The position numbers and the translations under genes are program-made. From Streptomyces vinaceus (GTDB taxonomy: Bacteria > Actinomycetota > Actinomycetes > Streptomycetales > Streptomycetaceae), in contig NZ_CP023692.1 in NCBI RefSeq assembly GCF_008704935.1, forward strand, positions 4,865,001-4,929,000: a DNA stretch of 64,000 bases, written 5' to 3'. The notes beneath the pieces were generated by a model. That model searched no databases and was not told the origin of the DNA. It saw only the letters and a list, made by a program, of their open reading frames with translations. This document shows, piece after piece, positions 43,977 through 54,065 of this stretch (positions are counted from its first letter, which is position 1; each line of letters starts with the position of its first letter).

Positions 43977-45137
43977 ATGATGGAGGGCATGTACGTCCCG
44001 CCCGTCGCCTCGGCGCTCCACCGGGCCGCGGCCGCCGGCCGCCGGCTCGCCGCGAGCTGGGCCGGATCCCCCCGGGCGCTTGACGTGCTCACCGCACTCA
44101 GCTGCCTGGGCCTGATGGCGCTGGACCTGCCCGGTCTGGCCGCCGCGGACAACTCGCTCAGCGGCCCGACGGCCGCCGCCGTGCTCGCCGCCGGGTGCTC
44201 CTCCCTGGTGGTGCGCCGCCGGGCGCCCTGGATCTCGTACGTCACCGCCCTGCTCTTCATCGGCTGGCTGCACGAGCTGACGCTGATCCAGTTCGCCCTG
44301 TACTCGGTCGGCCGCTACCGGGGGCGGCGGCCCGCCGTCCTGGCCACCGCCGGGTACATCGCCTTCGCGCTGACCGTCTTCAGCGTCCCGGGCTGGCCCG
44401 AACCGCACGCCCAGACGCTCAGCGCGTTCCTGAGCCTCGTCGTGCCGATCGGGGTGCTGGCTTCGGCGGTCGGCATCGCCGCCTACCGGCACGACCTCGT
44501 GGGCGAGCTGGCCGCGCGGCGCGCCGAGTCGGCGGTGTTCCAGGCCGTCGAGCAGGAGCGCACCTCGGTCGCCCGCGACGTCCACGATTTCGTCGGCCGC
44601 GAGCTGACGCTGCTGACCGTCCGCTCCGAGGTGCTCTCGACGCGGGCCCGCGAGACGGCGTACGCGAAGGACTTCGAGGAGCTCGCCGACACCGCGCGCC
44701 GGGCCCACCTGGTGCTCAACGAGATCATCGTGCAGCGCGGGGAGCGGGCCTCGACCCCGGGCGTCGACGGGCTGCCGGCCCTCGCGGAGGAGAGCGGCCG
44801 GGCCGGTTCACCCGTACGGCTGGCCCTGGATCCCGAGGTGCACGCCCTGTCGCCGCTGCGCCAGGCGGCGGTCTACCGGGTGGTGCAGGAATGCCTGACC
44901 AACGCGGCCAAGCACGCCTGCGGGGAGACCATCGACGTGTCGATCGAGGCGGACGGCCCGCACCTGCGGATCGCGGTCCGCAACGGCCTGCCCGTCCGGA
45001 CGCCCGCGCGCGCCCCCGTCTCGGCGGGCTCGGGCACGGCGAGCATGTCCGAGCGCGTGCGCAGCCTGGGCGGAACCCTGACGGCGACGCGTACGCAGGA
45101 CTCGTACACGGTGGTGGCCGTCCTCCCGCGCGGGTAG
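43977..45137 (+). CDS. Orphan sensor histidine kinase, NarL/DesK type
   Basis: A 386-aa kinase with about five membrane helices (35-175), a HisKA_3 dimerisation segment with the phospho-acceptor H203 in RTSVARDVHDFVGRELTLL, and an HATPase domain with N-box ECLTNAAKHA and a GSGTASMSERVRSLGG lid. The H-box is slightly atypical: VHDFVGREL rather than LHDxxAHxL. No response regulator gene is adjacent. It follows the polysaccharide cassette by 84 nt on the same strand, so it could control or be read with it, but that is only positional evidence. ATG at 43977; the ATG at 43989 is possible. Confidence 0.85.
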   Translation: MMEGMYVPPVASALHRAAAAGRRLAASWAGSPRALDVLTALSCLGLMALDLPGLAAADNSLSGPTAAAVLAAGCSSLVVRRRAPWISYVTALLFIGWLHELTLIQFALYSVGRYRGRRPAVLATAGYIAFALTVFSVPGWPEPHAQTLSAFLSLVVPIGVLASAVGIAAYRHDLVGELAARRAESAVFQAVEQERTSVARDVHDFVGRELTLLTVRSEVLSTRARETAYAKDFEELADTARRAHLVLNEIIVQRGERASTPGVDGLPALAEESGRAGSPVRLALDPEVHALSPLRQAAVYRVVQECLTNAAKHACGETIDVSIEADGPHLRIAVRNGLPVRTPARAPVSAGSGTASMSERVRSLGGTLTATRTQDSYTVVAVLPRG

Positions 45138-45171
45138 CCCGCCGCCCGGCCGGGGCTCGGGCAGCCGCAGC

Positions 45172-46221
45172 TCAGGCCTTCGCCGGGACCAGCAGGCTGC
45201 TCAGCTCGTCCAGGTCCTCCACGCACCGGCCCGAACCCAGCGCCACGCAGTCCAGCGGCGCGTCGGCGACGAAGACGGGGATCCCCGTGGCCGAGGCCAT
45301 CCGCAGGTCCAGCCCCGGCAGCAGCGCCCCGCCGCCGGTCAGCACGATCCCGTGCTCCATCACGTCTCCCGACAGCTCCGGCGGGCACTCCTCCAGGGTG
45401 GTGCGCACGGCGGCGATGACCGCCTCGACCGGCTCGTCGAGGGCGGCCCGTACGTCCGCCGCGCCCAGCGAGAGCGTCTTCGGCATGCCGCCGACCCGCT
45501 CCCGGCCGCGGACCGTGAAGGTCCGCGTCTCCAGCTCCGGCCGGTCCGGCACCGGCCAGGCCGAGCCGATGGCGACCTTGACGTCCTCCGCTGTGCGCTC
45601 CCCGATGAGCAGGCCGTGCTCCTTGCGCACGTGGTCCATGATCGCGCCGTCCAGCCGGTCCCCGCCGACCCGCAGGGACTGCGAGGTGACGATCCCGCCG
45701 AGTGAGATGACGGCGACCTCGGTGGTGCCGCCGCCGATGTCGACCACCATCGAGCCGCGCGGCTCGGCCACCGGCAGTCCCGCCCCGATCGCCGCGGCCA
45801 TCGGCTCCTCGATCAGGTGGACGGTCTTGGCCCCGGCCCGCTTCGAGGCCTGGACGATGGCCCGCCGCTCGACGGGGGTGACCCCCGACGGCACGCAGAT
45901 CACCATCCGGGTGCGCGGCCGCCGCCCGGGAACGGCCTTGCGGACGAAGTGCCGGATCATCTCCTCGGCGGCCTCGTAGTCGCAGATCACCCCGTCCTTC
46001 AGGGGGCGGATCGCGGTGATGGAGCCGGGGGTGCGGCCGATGGTCTCCTTGGCCTCGGTCCCCACGGCCAGGGCCGTGGTCGTGCCCGCCTTGACCGCGA
46101 CCACGGACGGCTCATTGAGGACGATGCCGTGCCCCCGGGCGTAGACCAGGGTGTTCGCGGTCCCCAGATCGATCCCTATGTCGCGGCTGGAAGCGGACGT
46201 GTCGGTGCTGGCCTGCGGCAT
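45172..46221 (-). CDS. Second MreB/Mbl-like actin homologue
   Basis: A 349-aa bacterial actin. All five actin motifs are present: phosphate 1 DIGIDLGTANTLVY, connect 1 (PMAAAIGAGLPV), phosphate 2 MVVDIGGGTTEVAV, the adenosine motif HGIVLTGGGALLPGLD and connect 2 near the C-terminus. It is clearly paralogous to the MreB at 49068 but diverged, with a more basic 100-110 region (VPGRRPRTRM). The N-terminus lacks the membrane-binding SFIGRDM segment and starts with Ser/Thr-rich MPQASTDTSASSRD. It converges on the kinase gene and diverges from folC. It may replace Mbl or modulate MreB in sporulating hyphae, or position the polymer synthase nearby. Confidence 0.88.
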   Translation of the reverse strand: MPQASTDTSASSRDIGIDLGTANTLVYARGHGIVLNEPSVVAVKAGTTTALAVGTEAKETIGRTPGSITAIRPLKDGVICDYEAAEEMIRHFVRKAVPGRRPRTRMVICVPSGVTPVERRAIVQASKRAGAKTVHLIEEPMAAAIGAGLPVAEPRGSMVVDIGGGTTEVAVISLGGIVTSQSLRVGGDRLDGAIMDHVRKEHGLLIGERTAEDVKVAIGSAWPVPDRPELETRTFTVRGRERVGGMPKTLSLGAADVRAALDEPVEAVIAAVRTTLEECPPELSGDVMEHGIVLTGGGALLPGLDLRMASATGIPVFVADAPLDCVALGSGRCVEDLDELSSLLVPAKA

Positions 46222-46326
46222 TTGTTCCCCTATCTCCTGCTCGCAAGGCTTGCATAACGATCAGGTCGCAGCGGCCGCCGAAGGTCCCGAAACGGCCGGG
46301 TCGAAAGTCCCCGGGCCCCCCGTCCG

Positions 46327-46332
46327 TAGACT
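46327..46332 (+). promoter_or_regulatory. -10 element of a leaderless folC promoter
   Basis: TAGACT lies 6 nt before the GTG of folC and no ribosome site is present. The -35 is poor (TCGAAA about 20 nt upstream). Confidence 0.45.
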
Positions 46333-46338
46333 GGCCCC

Positions 46339-47868
46339 GTGAGTGAGCAGCAGCCCGAGAGCAACGGACCCGACGACCGCGACGAGACCTCCGATCTCTT
46401 CGAACGGATCGTGGCCGAAGAGTCCGACCGCGACCCCGACCTGGCGGTGATCGAGGCCGGCAGCCGCACCCTGCGCGCCCAGGCCGGACCGCCCCAGGGC
46501 GACCCGGTACCGTCGCAGCCCCTCGACCCGGAGGTGGCGCGGGCGCTCCAGGAGGTGGAGCAGGAGCTCTCCACCCGCTGGGGCGAGACCAAGCTGGAGC
46601 CGTCCGTCACGCGGATCGCCGCGCTGATGGACGTGCTGGGCGAACCGCAGCGCGCGTACCCCTCCATCCACGTCACCGGCACCAACGGCAAGACCAGCAC
46701 CGCGCGCATGATCGAGGCCCTGCTGAACGCCTTCGAACTGCGCACCGGTCGCTACACCAGCCCGCACGTGCAGTCGGTCACCGAACGGATCAGCCTCGAC
46801 GGGGCGCCGATCACCGCCGAGCGCTTCGTCGAGACGTACCACGACATCAAGCCGTACGTGGAGATGGTCGACGCCGCCGAGGAGTACCGGCTGTCCTTCT
46901 TCGAGGTGCTCACCGGCATGGCGTACGCGGCCTTCGCGGACGCGCCGGTGGACGCGGCCGTCGTCGAGGTCGGCATGGGCGGTACCTGGGACGCGACCAA
47001 CGTGATCGACGGCGCGGTCGCCGTCATCACCCCGATCAGCCTGGACCACACGGACCGGCTCGGCTCCACGCCCGGGGAGATCGCTCAGGAGAAGGGCGGC
47101 GTCATCAAGCAGGACGCCACCGTGATCCTGGCGCAGCAGCCGGTGGACGCGGCGCAGGTGCTGCTGAAGAAGGCCGTCGAGGTGGACGCGACCGTGGCCC
47201 GCGAGGGCATGGAGTTCGGCGTCGTCTCGCGCGAGGTGGCCGTCGGCGGGCAGATGCTGACGCTGCGCGGCGTGGGCGGCGAGTACGACGGGATCTTCCT
47301 GCCGCTGTACGGGGCCCACATGGCCCACAACGCGGCGGTGGCGCTGGCGGCGGTCGAGGCCTTCTTCGGCGTCGGGGCGCAGCAGTCGCGGGAGCTGGAC
47401 CTGGAGACCGTACGCCGGGCCTTCGCCTCGGTGACCTCGCCGGGCCGGATGGAGGTCGTACGGCGCAGCCCGACGGTGGTCCTGGACGCGGCGCACAACC
47501 CGGCCGGCGCACAGGTCACGGCGGAGGCGGTGACCGAGGCCTTCGGCTTCAGCCGGCTGATCGGGGTCATGGCGGCGAGCGAGGGCAAGGACGTCAAGGG
47601 GGTCCTGGAGGCCTTCGAGCCGATCTTCGCGGAGATCGTCGTCACGGAGAACTCCAGCCACCGGGCGATGTCCGCCGACGAGCTGGCGGCGGTCGCGGTC
47701 GAGGTCTTCGGGCCGGACCGGGTGCAGGTGGAGCCGCGGCTGGACGACGCCCTGGAGGCGGCGATCACCCTGGCGGAGGAAGAGGCCGAGTACGGAGGGG
47801 CCGGGGTCCTGGTGACCGGTTCCGTGATCACGGTGGGCGAGGCCCGCCTGCTGCTGAAGAGGGGCTGA
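46339..47868 (+). CDS. folC: Dihydrofolate synthase / folylpolyglutamate synthase
   Basis: A 509-aa Mur-ligase-like enzyme adding glutamates to dihydropteroate/folates. The P-loop is GTNGKTSTARM at about 115-125, preceded by the substrate motif HVTG; TSPHVQSVTERI and HNAAVALAAVEAFF are conserved and DAAHNPAGAQ marks the C-terminal domain. An N-terminal acidic extension of about 75 residues (EQQPESNGPDDRDETSDLFE...) is longer than in E. coli but usual in Streptomyces. A DUF4233 gene follows after 3 nt, a conserved actinobacterial pair. Confidence 0.95.
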   Translation: MSEQQPESNGPDDRDETSDLFERIVAEESDRDPDLAVIEAGSRTLRAQAGPPQGDPVPSQPLDPEVARALQEVEQELSTRWGETKLEPSVTRIAALMDVLGEPQRAYPSIHVTGTNGKTSTARMIEALLNAFELRTGRYTSPHVQSVTERISLDGAPITAERFVETYHDIKPYVEMVDAAEEYRLSFFEVLTGMAYAAFADAPVDAAVVEVGMGGTWDATNVIDGAVAVITPISLDHTDRLGSTPGEIAQEKGGVIKQDATVILAQQPVDAAQVLLKKAVEVDATVAREGMEFGVVSREVAVGGQMLTLRGVGGEYDGIFLPLYGAHMAHNAAVALAAVEAFFGVGAQQSRELDLETVRRAFASVTSPGRMEVVRRSPTVVLDAAHNPAGAQVTAEAVTEAFGFSRLIGVMAASEGKDVKGVLEAFEPIFAEIVVTENSSHRAMSADELAAVAVEVFGPDRVQVEPRLDDALEAAITLAEEEAEYGGAGVLVTGSVITVGEARLLLKRG

Positions 47869-47871
47869 GGG

Positions 47872-48219
47872 ATGCGCACGCTGTGTGCTTCGACGCTGAT
47901 CGGCGAGTTCTTCGTGATCGGCTTCGCGGGGCTGGTGGCCATGAAGAACCCGGATCTGACCCAGGCCACGGTGTGGACGGTCTGCGGGGTCGCCATGCTG
48001 CTGTCGGTGCTGCTGTGCGGGATGCTCTCGCGTCCGGGCGCGGTCCAGATCGGCTGGGCGCTGCAGATCGGTCTGGTCCTGAGCGGGTTCGTCGTCCCGA
48101 TGATGTTCATCCTGGGCGCCGTCTTCGCGGGTCTGTGGTGGTGCTCGGTGCACTACGGCACCAAGATCGACGCGATCAAGGCCCGCTGGGCGGCGGCGCA
48201 GGGCGAGGCACAGGCCTGA
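47872..48219 (+). CDS. DUF4233 small membrane protein
   Basis: A 115-aa protein with four hydrophobic segments (LIGEFFVIGFAGLVAM; TVWTVCGVAMLLSVLLCGML; AVQIGWALQIGLVLSGFVVPMMF; ILGAVFAGLWWCSVHYG) and a short basic tail. Its position right after folC and before ndk is conserved in actinobacteria, and DUF4233 is defined by this group. The function is unknown; co-transcription with folC suggests a link to folate metabolism or transport, unproven. Confidence 0.85.
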   Translation: MRTLCASTLIGEFFVIGFAGLVAMKNPDLTQATVWTVCGVAMLLSVLLCGMLSRPGAVQIGWALQIGLVLSGFVVPMMFILGAVFAGLWWCSVHYGTKIDAIKARWAAAQGEAQA

Positions 48220-48361
48220 GGAGGCCCGCAGCCCCCGGCCGCGAGGGCCCGGGGCTCCGGGGCCCAGAGTCCGGGTTCCGCGGTCCGGGGCCCGCGCGAG
48301 GGCCCCGCTGACTCCCTGTAGCCTCGTCGGACCGCACCCGTATGCCGCAAGGAGCCGCAAC

Positions 48362-48772
48362 ATGACCCAGCGCACGCTCGTCATCCTCAAGCCCGACGCC
48401 GTCCGTCGAGGCCTGATCGGCGAGATCATCGGCCGCATCGAGCGGAAGGCCGGCTGGACCGTCCCCGCGATGGAGCTGCGCACGCTGGACCAGGAGACCC
48501 TGGAGACCCACTACGGCGAGCACAAGGGCAAGCCCTTCTACGAGCCCCTCATGGGCTTCATGGCGAGCGGCCCGGTCGTGGTCCTCGTGGTGGAAGGGGA
48601 ACGCGCGATCGAGGGTGTCCGCCAGCTGGCCGGACCCACTGACCCGATCGCCGCGGCGCCCGGCTCCATCCGGGGGGACTTCGGCACCATCACCCGGGAG
48701 AACCTGATCCACGCCTCGGACTCCGAGGAGTCCGCGGAGCGCGAGCTGAAGCTGTTCTTCCCCTCGCTCTGA
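48362..48772 (+). CDS. ndk: Nucleoside diphosphate kinase
   Basis: A 136-aa kinase balancing NTP pools by phosphotransfer through H117 in NLIHASDS. RTLVILKPDAVRRGLIGEI at the N-terminus and the Kpn loop region are typical. AAGGAG precedes the ATG with good spacing. Probably transcribed from a promoter in the 140-nt gap after the DUF4233 gene, and ended by the hairpin at 48819. Confidence 0.97.
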   Translation: MTQRTLVILKPDAVRRGLIGEIIGRIERKAGWTVPAMELRTLDQETLETHYGEHKGKPFYEPLMGFMASGPVVVLVVEGERAIEGVRQLAGPTDPIAAAPGSIRGDFGTITRENLIHASDSEESAERELKLFFPSL

Positions 48773-48818
48773 TGAGTCCTTCCTGACGTAACATCAGCCG
48801 AATAGCGCTCATGACCTG

Positions 48819-48845
48819 GGGCGACCGAAGTAATTTCGGTCGCCC
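48819..48845 (+). terminator. ndk terminator
   Basis: GGGCGACCGAA (48819-48829) and TTCGGTCGCCC (48835-48845), 11-bp perfect stem, 5-nt loop. Confidence 0.8.
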
Positions 48846-49067
48846 TTCGGTATTGCCGGGCGAGAGCGGGAACGCATGTGCAGGACACGTCGTCACCACT
48901 AGGGGGCGGGTTTCCGTTCCGGCGGGATTGCCGGAGTCCCGTCGCGCGGTGTTCATACTTGCGGCACTACGATGGGGCCTCCACCCACACACCCACCTCG
49001 CCGACCTGACAGCAGCCGCTATCAACTGGAAGGCCAGACGCTCCTCATGGGGAACAAGGGGAACAAC
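48846..49067 (+). promoter_or_regulatory. mreB upstream region
   Basis: About 220 bp that must hold the mreB promoters. I see no strong vegetative consensus; developmentally controlled promoters are expected for this cluster in Streptomyces. No small ORF is convincing here. Confidence 0.35.
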
Positions 49068-50087
<1,020 letters not shown>

Positions 50088-50123
50088 CACAGACCCCCGT
50101 CCGGGGGCCATGCGGAACACAAG

Positions 50124-50163
50124 GATCCGCCGTACGGGTGCTGCCGCGCCCGTGCGGCGGATC
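50124..50163 (+). terminator. Attenuating hairpin between mreB and mreC
   Basis: Arms 50124-50138 and 50149-50163 (15 bp, one G-T pair) with a 10-nt loop. It could limit read-through so that MreB is made in excess over the rest of the cluster. Confidence 0.55.
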
Positions 50164-50214
50164 GTTGATATACAGACCAATAAGTTTCCGACGAGGAAGG
50201 CACGGCCGCCGCAC

Positions 50215-51159
50215 GTGAGGGACACACGAGAAAGCCGGCTGCTCCTGGTGCTTCTGATCGCCATCGCGTTCGCGTTGATCACGGTGGACATCAGGGCAGG
50301 CGAGGAGTCTCCGGTCGACGGCGCCCGGCAGGCCGCCGCAGCGGCCTTCGGCCCGGTCGAGGAGGGGGTCGCGACCGCGGTCGACCCCGTCGCCAACGCC
50401 ATAGGGGCCGTACGGGACTCGGGCGAGCGCCACAACCGCATCGCCACGCTGGAGCGCGAGAACGCCGCCCTGAAGGCCAAGCTGGGCAGCGACGACCAGA
50501 CCCGCAGCCGCATCCACGAGCTCGACGAGATGCTCAAGCGGGCCGGCGCCGGACAGTACGGCATCAAGGGCGCCGAGGTCATCGCCATAGGAGCGGCCCA
50601 GGGCTTCTCCTGGACCGTCACCATCGACGCCGGCAGCAAGGACGGCATCGAGCGCGACATGACCGTACTGAACGGAGAAGGACTCGTCGGCCGGGTCTCC
50701 ACCGTGGGCCCCGACACCGCCACCGTCGTCCTCGCCAACGACCCCGACTTCACCGTGGGCACCCGGCTGGAGAAGACCGGCGAGCTCGGCTTCGCCACCG
50801 GACAGGGCGACCGCGCCCTGTCCGTCCAGATGCTCAACGGCAAGGCCAAGGTCAGCCCCGGCGACCGGCTCGTCACCTTCGGCTCGCGCGGCAACAAGCC
50901 GTTCGTGCCCGGCGTCCCGATCGGCGAGGTGGTCAAGGTCGACCCCTCGCGCGGCGACCTGACCCGCACCGTCTGGGTGCGTCCGTTCGTCGGTTTCTCG
51001 CGCCTGGACATCGTCGGGGTCGTCGTGATGCCCCCGCGCGAGGACCCGCGCGACGCCGTACTGCCGCCCAAGCCCGAGGTGAAGCCCACCCCGACGGTCA
51101 CCGTCACGGTCACGCCGTCGCCGTCCGCCAGTGTGCCCGCCAAGCCGGCCGACGAGTAG
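50215..51159 (+). CDS. mreC: Cell-shape protein MreC
   Basis: A 314-aa bitopic membrane protein coupling MreB to the peptidoglycan machinery. The GTG at 50215 (VRDTRESRLLLVLL) is favoured by similarity of the start to other streptomycete MreC; the frame is open 35 codons further upstream, across the hairpin. One membrane helix (about 8-25) precedes a coiled coil (HNRIATLERENAALKAKL) and the double beta-barrel domain (120-280). The tail is Pro/Thr/Val-rich. Only 12 nt separate it from mreD. Confidence 0.93.
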   Translation: MRDTRESRLLLVLLIAIAFALITVDIRAGEESPVDGARQAAAAAFGPVEEGVATAVDPVANAIGAVRDSGERHNRIATLERENAALKAKLGSDDQTRSRIHELDEMLKRAGAGQYGIKGAEVIAIGAAQGFSWTVTIDAGSKDGIERDMTVLNGEGLVGRVSTVGPDTATVVLANDPDFTVGTRLEKTGELGFATGQGDRALSVQMLNGKAKVSPGDRLVTFGSRGNKPFVPGVPIGEVVKVDPSRGDLTRTVWVRPFVGFSRLDIVGVVVMPPREDPRDAVLPPKPEVKPTPTVTVTVTPSPSASVPAKPADE

Positions 51160-51171
51160 GAGCCCACCGTC

Positions 51172-51867
51172 ATGCGCTTCAACCGGATCCTGCTTTCGGC
51201 CACGCTCGTCGTGGTCGCCCTCGTCGTCCAGGTCTCGGTCCTGGGCCGGCTGCAACTGCCCGGCGCCGTACCCGACCTCGTCCTGCTCACCGTCGTCGCG
51301 CTCGCCCTCGTGTACGGGCACCTCAGCGGCGCGCTCATCGGCTTCGCCGCCGGACTCCTGGCCGACCTGGCCCCGCCCGCCGACCACGCCGCCGGGCGGT
51401 ACGCGCTCGTGCTCTGCGTCATCGGGTACGCCGCGGGCCTCGCCCGCCCCGACTCCGGGCGGTTCCGCTCCGCCTGGGGCCCGATGCTGACCGTCGTCGC
51501 CGCAGCGATCGGCTCCACCCTGCTCTACGCCGGGGTGGGCGCCCTCGTCGGAGACACCGCGGCCCGCCACGTCGGGCTCACCGGGCTGCTGTTCACCGCG
51601 ACCCTCTACGACCTGCTGCTCGCCCCCTTCACCGTGCCGTTCATCATGGCGCTGGCCCGCCGCGCCGAGAACGACCCGATGGCCGTCGAGGCGGGCGGCG
51701 GCCAGAGCGCGGCCACCGACGTGTCCTCCGGCTGGCTCGCCGGCGGCACCGGTCTGCGCATCGGCAGCCAGCGCGGCGGCCTGCGGCGCGGGCTCGCACG
51801 CGGCCGCGCCAACAAGGCCGGCCGGATAAAGGGCGTCAAGGCGATCAAGAGCGTCAAGAAGCTGTGA
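51172..51867 (+). CDS. mreD: Cell-shape membrane protein MreD
   Basis: A 231-aa polytopic membrane protein with five to six helices in residues 5-165 (ATLVVVALVVQVSVLG; PDLVLLTVVALALVYG; LIGFAAGLLADLAPP; MLTVVAAAIGSTLLYAGVGAL; LLFTATLYDLLLAPFTVPFIM) and a basic, Gly/Lys/Arg-rich cytoplasmic tail. It belongs to the elongasome-like spore wall complex with MreC, PBP2 and RodA. mrdA starts 13 nt downstream. Confidence 0.94.
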   Translation: MRFNRILLSATLVVVALVVQVSVLGRLQLPGAVPDLVLLTVVALALVYGHLSGALIGFAAGLLADLAPPADHAAGRYALVLCVIGYAAGLARPDSGRFRSAWGPMLTVVAAAIGSTLLYAGVGALVGDTAARHVGLTGLLFTATLYDLLLAPFTVPFIMALARRAENDPMAVEAGGGQSAATDVSSGWLAGGTGLRIGSQRGGLRRGLARGRANKAGRIKGVKAIKSVKKL

Positions 51868-51880
51868 GGGAGGAGCTCCC

Positions 51881-54058
51881 GTGACCAACGCCCCCGAGAC
51901 CGGCCGCACCTCCCGCGTGCGGATCAGACTCGTGATCATGCAGGTGCTCGTCCTCTCCTTCCTCTGCACCCTGGGCGGGCGCCTGTGGTACCTCCAGGTC
52001 CGCAACGGCGCCGAGTACTACCACGAGGCCAAGAGCAACCACGTCCAGCAGGTGGTCCAGCCGGCCGTGCGCGGCTCGATCCTGGACGCCCGCGGCATCC
52101 CCCTCGCCGACAACGAGACCCGCCTGGTCGTCTCCGCCAGCCGTACCGCGCTGATGAAGATGAAGGACAAGGGCAAGGGCGTCCTGACCCGGCTCGCGGG
52201 CGTCCTGGACATGAAGCCGCAGGACGTCATGAACAAGGTCCGCATCTGCGACTCCCAGACCCCCAAACCCTGCTGGAACGGCTCCCCCTACCAGCCGATC
52301 CCGGTCACCACCGAGGCCACCACCCAGCAGGCCCTGCAGATCCGCGAACGCCCCGAGGAGTACCCCGGCATCACCGCCGAGCCCACCGCCGTCCGCCGCT
52401 ACCCCGCGCCCGGCGGAGCCAACACCGGCCAGGTGCTCGGCTACCTCTCCCCGGTCACCGACGACGAGATCCAGAAGGCCAAGAACACCAACTCGCCGCT
52501 GCTGCGCTCCGACCAGGTCGGCCGCTTCGGCCTGGAGCGCACCTACGACAGGACCCTCCGCGGCAAGTCCGGGGTCACCCGCTACGAGGTCGACAACCTC
52601 GGCCGCGTCATGGGCCAGGCCAAGAACGACCCGACGGTCGCCGGCGCCCACCTCGTGACCAGCATCGACGCCCGCGTCCAGGGCGTCGCCGAGTTCGAGC
52701 TGAACGCGGCGATGGTCGAGGCCCGCAAACAGATCGACCGCAACACCGGCGTCCCCTACAAGGCCGACGCCGGCGCCGTGGTCGTCCTGGAGTCCAAGAC
52801 GGGCCGGGTCGTGGCCATGGCCTCCATGCCCACGTACGACCCGAACGTGTGGGTCGGCGGGATCTCCGCCAAGGACTACGCCAAACTCACCGCCAAGGAG
52901 TCCAACGTCCCGCTGATGAACCGGGCGATCCAGGGCCAGGCCGCCCCGGGCTCCATCTTCAAGGTCATCCCGACCGCGGCCGCGGTCAACGCCGGCTACG
53001 ACTTCGACGGGGACTACCCCTGCCCGAGCTCCTACTCCATCGGTGGCCAGGTCTTCAAGAACTTCGAGTCCCAGGGCCACGGCAACATCACCCTCGGCCG
53101 GGCCCTCGAAGTCTCCTGCGACACCGTGTTCTACGCCCTCGGCCACCAGCAGTGGATCAAGGACGGCGGACTCCACCCGAAGAAGCCCCCGGCCGAGATC
53201 TTCTACAAGACCGCCCACCAGTTCGGCCTCGGCGCCGAGACCCACGTGGACCTGCCGGGCGAGGAGAAGGGCCGGGTCCCCGACCGGGCGTGGAAGCAGA
53301 AGTTCTGGCAGGCCAACAAGGACATGTGGTGCAAGACCGGGAAGAAGGGCGGCACCTACGTCGAGCTGCTCTCGTACGAGAACTGCCTCGAAGGCAACCT
53401 CATGCGCGCCGGTGACGCCATCAACTACTCCATCGGACAGGGCGACACCCTGGTCACCCCGATCCAGATGGCCACCATCTACGCGGCCATCTCCAACGGC
53501 GGCACCATGTGGAACCCGACCATCGGCAAGGCCGTCATCAGCGCCGACGGCAAGCAGGTCGAGCCGATCCCGCCGCAGTCCCACGGCAAGCTGCCCATGA
53601 CCGAGGCCACCCGGGTCAAGATCAACGCCGCCCTGGAGGGCGTCGCCACCCGCGGCACCGCCGCCTGGCGCTTCGGCGGCTGGCCGCAGAAGCAGATCCC
53701 CATGCACGCCAAGACCGGTACCGCCGAGGTCTACGGCAAGCAGACCACCTCGTGGTTCGCCACGTACACCGAGGACTTCACGATCGTGATGACGATCTCC
53801 CAGGGCGGTACCGGTTCGGGTGCGTCCGGACCCGCCGTCCGCAACATCTACAACGCCATCTACGGTCTGAGCATGTCCGGCAAGCAGGACACCGAGAAGG
53901 CCTTCCTGCTCAAGCCGGAGGCGAAGCTCCCCACCATCGGGCCCGACGGAACCATCGACGCCCCCGACATCAAGCCGTACGTGCCCCCGTCCCCCGAGGA
54001 CCTGGCGCCCCCCGCGCTCGCCGGTCCCCCCGCACCGCCCGCCGCGCGGCAGGACTGA
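51881..54058 (+). CDS. mrdA: Penicillin-binding protein 2 (class B transpeptidase)
   Basis: A 725-aa monofunctional transpeptidase cross-linking peptidoglycan with RodA. One N-terminal membrane helix (MQVLVLSFLCTLGGRLWYLQV), the PBP dimerisation domain, and the transpeptidase domain with S358-I-F-K361 (APGSIFKV), the second motif near NYSIGQG and KTG at 611-613 (HAKTGTAEV). Start GTG with GGAGGAG upstream. It pairs with the SEDS glycosyltransferase RodA encoded 7 nt downstream. Confidence 0.95.
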   Translation: MTNAPETGRTSRVRIRLVIMQVLVLSFLCTLGGRLWYLQVRNGAEYYHEAKSNHVQQVVQPAVRGSILDARGIPLADNETRLVVSASRTALMKMKDKGKGVLTRLAGVLDMKPQDVMNKVRICDSQTPKPCWNGSPYQPIPVTTEATTQQALQIRERPEEYPGITAEPTAVRRYPAPGGANTGQVLGYLSPVTDDEIQKAKNTNSPLLRSDQVGRFGLERTYDRTLRGKSGVTRYEVDNLGRVMGQAKNDPTVAGAHLVTSIDARVQGVAEFELNAAMVEARKQIDRNTGVPYKADAGAVVVLESKTGRVVAMASMPTYDPNVWVGGISAKDYAKLTAKESNVPLMNRAIQGQAAPGSIFKVIPTAAAVNAGYDFDGDYPCPSSYSIGGQVFKNFESQGHGNITLGRALEVSCDTVFYALGHQQWIKDGGLHPKKPPAEIFYKTAHQFGLGAETHVDLPGEEKGRVPDRAWKQKFWQANKDMWCKTGKKGGTYVELLSYENCLEGNLMRAGDAINYSIGQGDTLVTPIQMATIYAAISNGGTMWNPTIGKAVISADGKQVEPIPPQSHGKLPMTEATRVKINAALEGVATRGTAAWRFGGWPQKQIPMHAKTGTAEVYGKQTTSWFATYTEDFTIVMTISQGGTGSGASGPAVRNIYNAIYGLSMSGKQDTEKAFLLKPEAKLPTIGPDGTIDAPDIKPYVPPSPEDLAPPALAGPPAPPAARQD

Positions 54059-54065
54059 GACCCCG

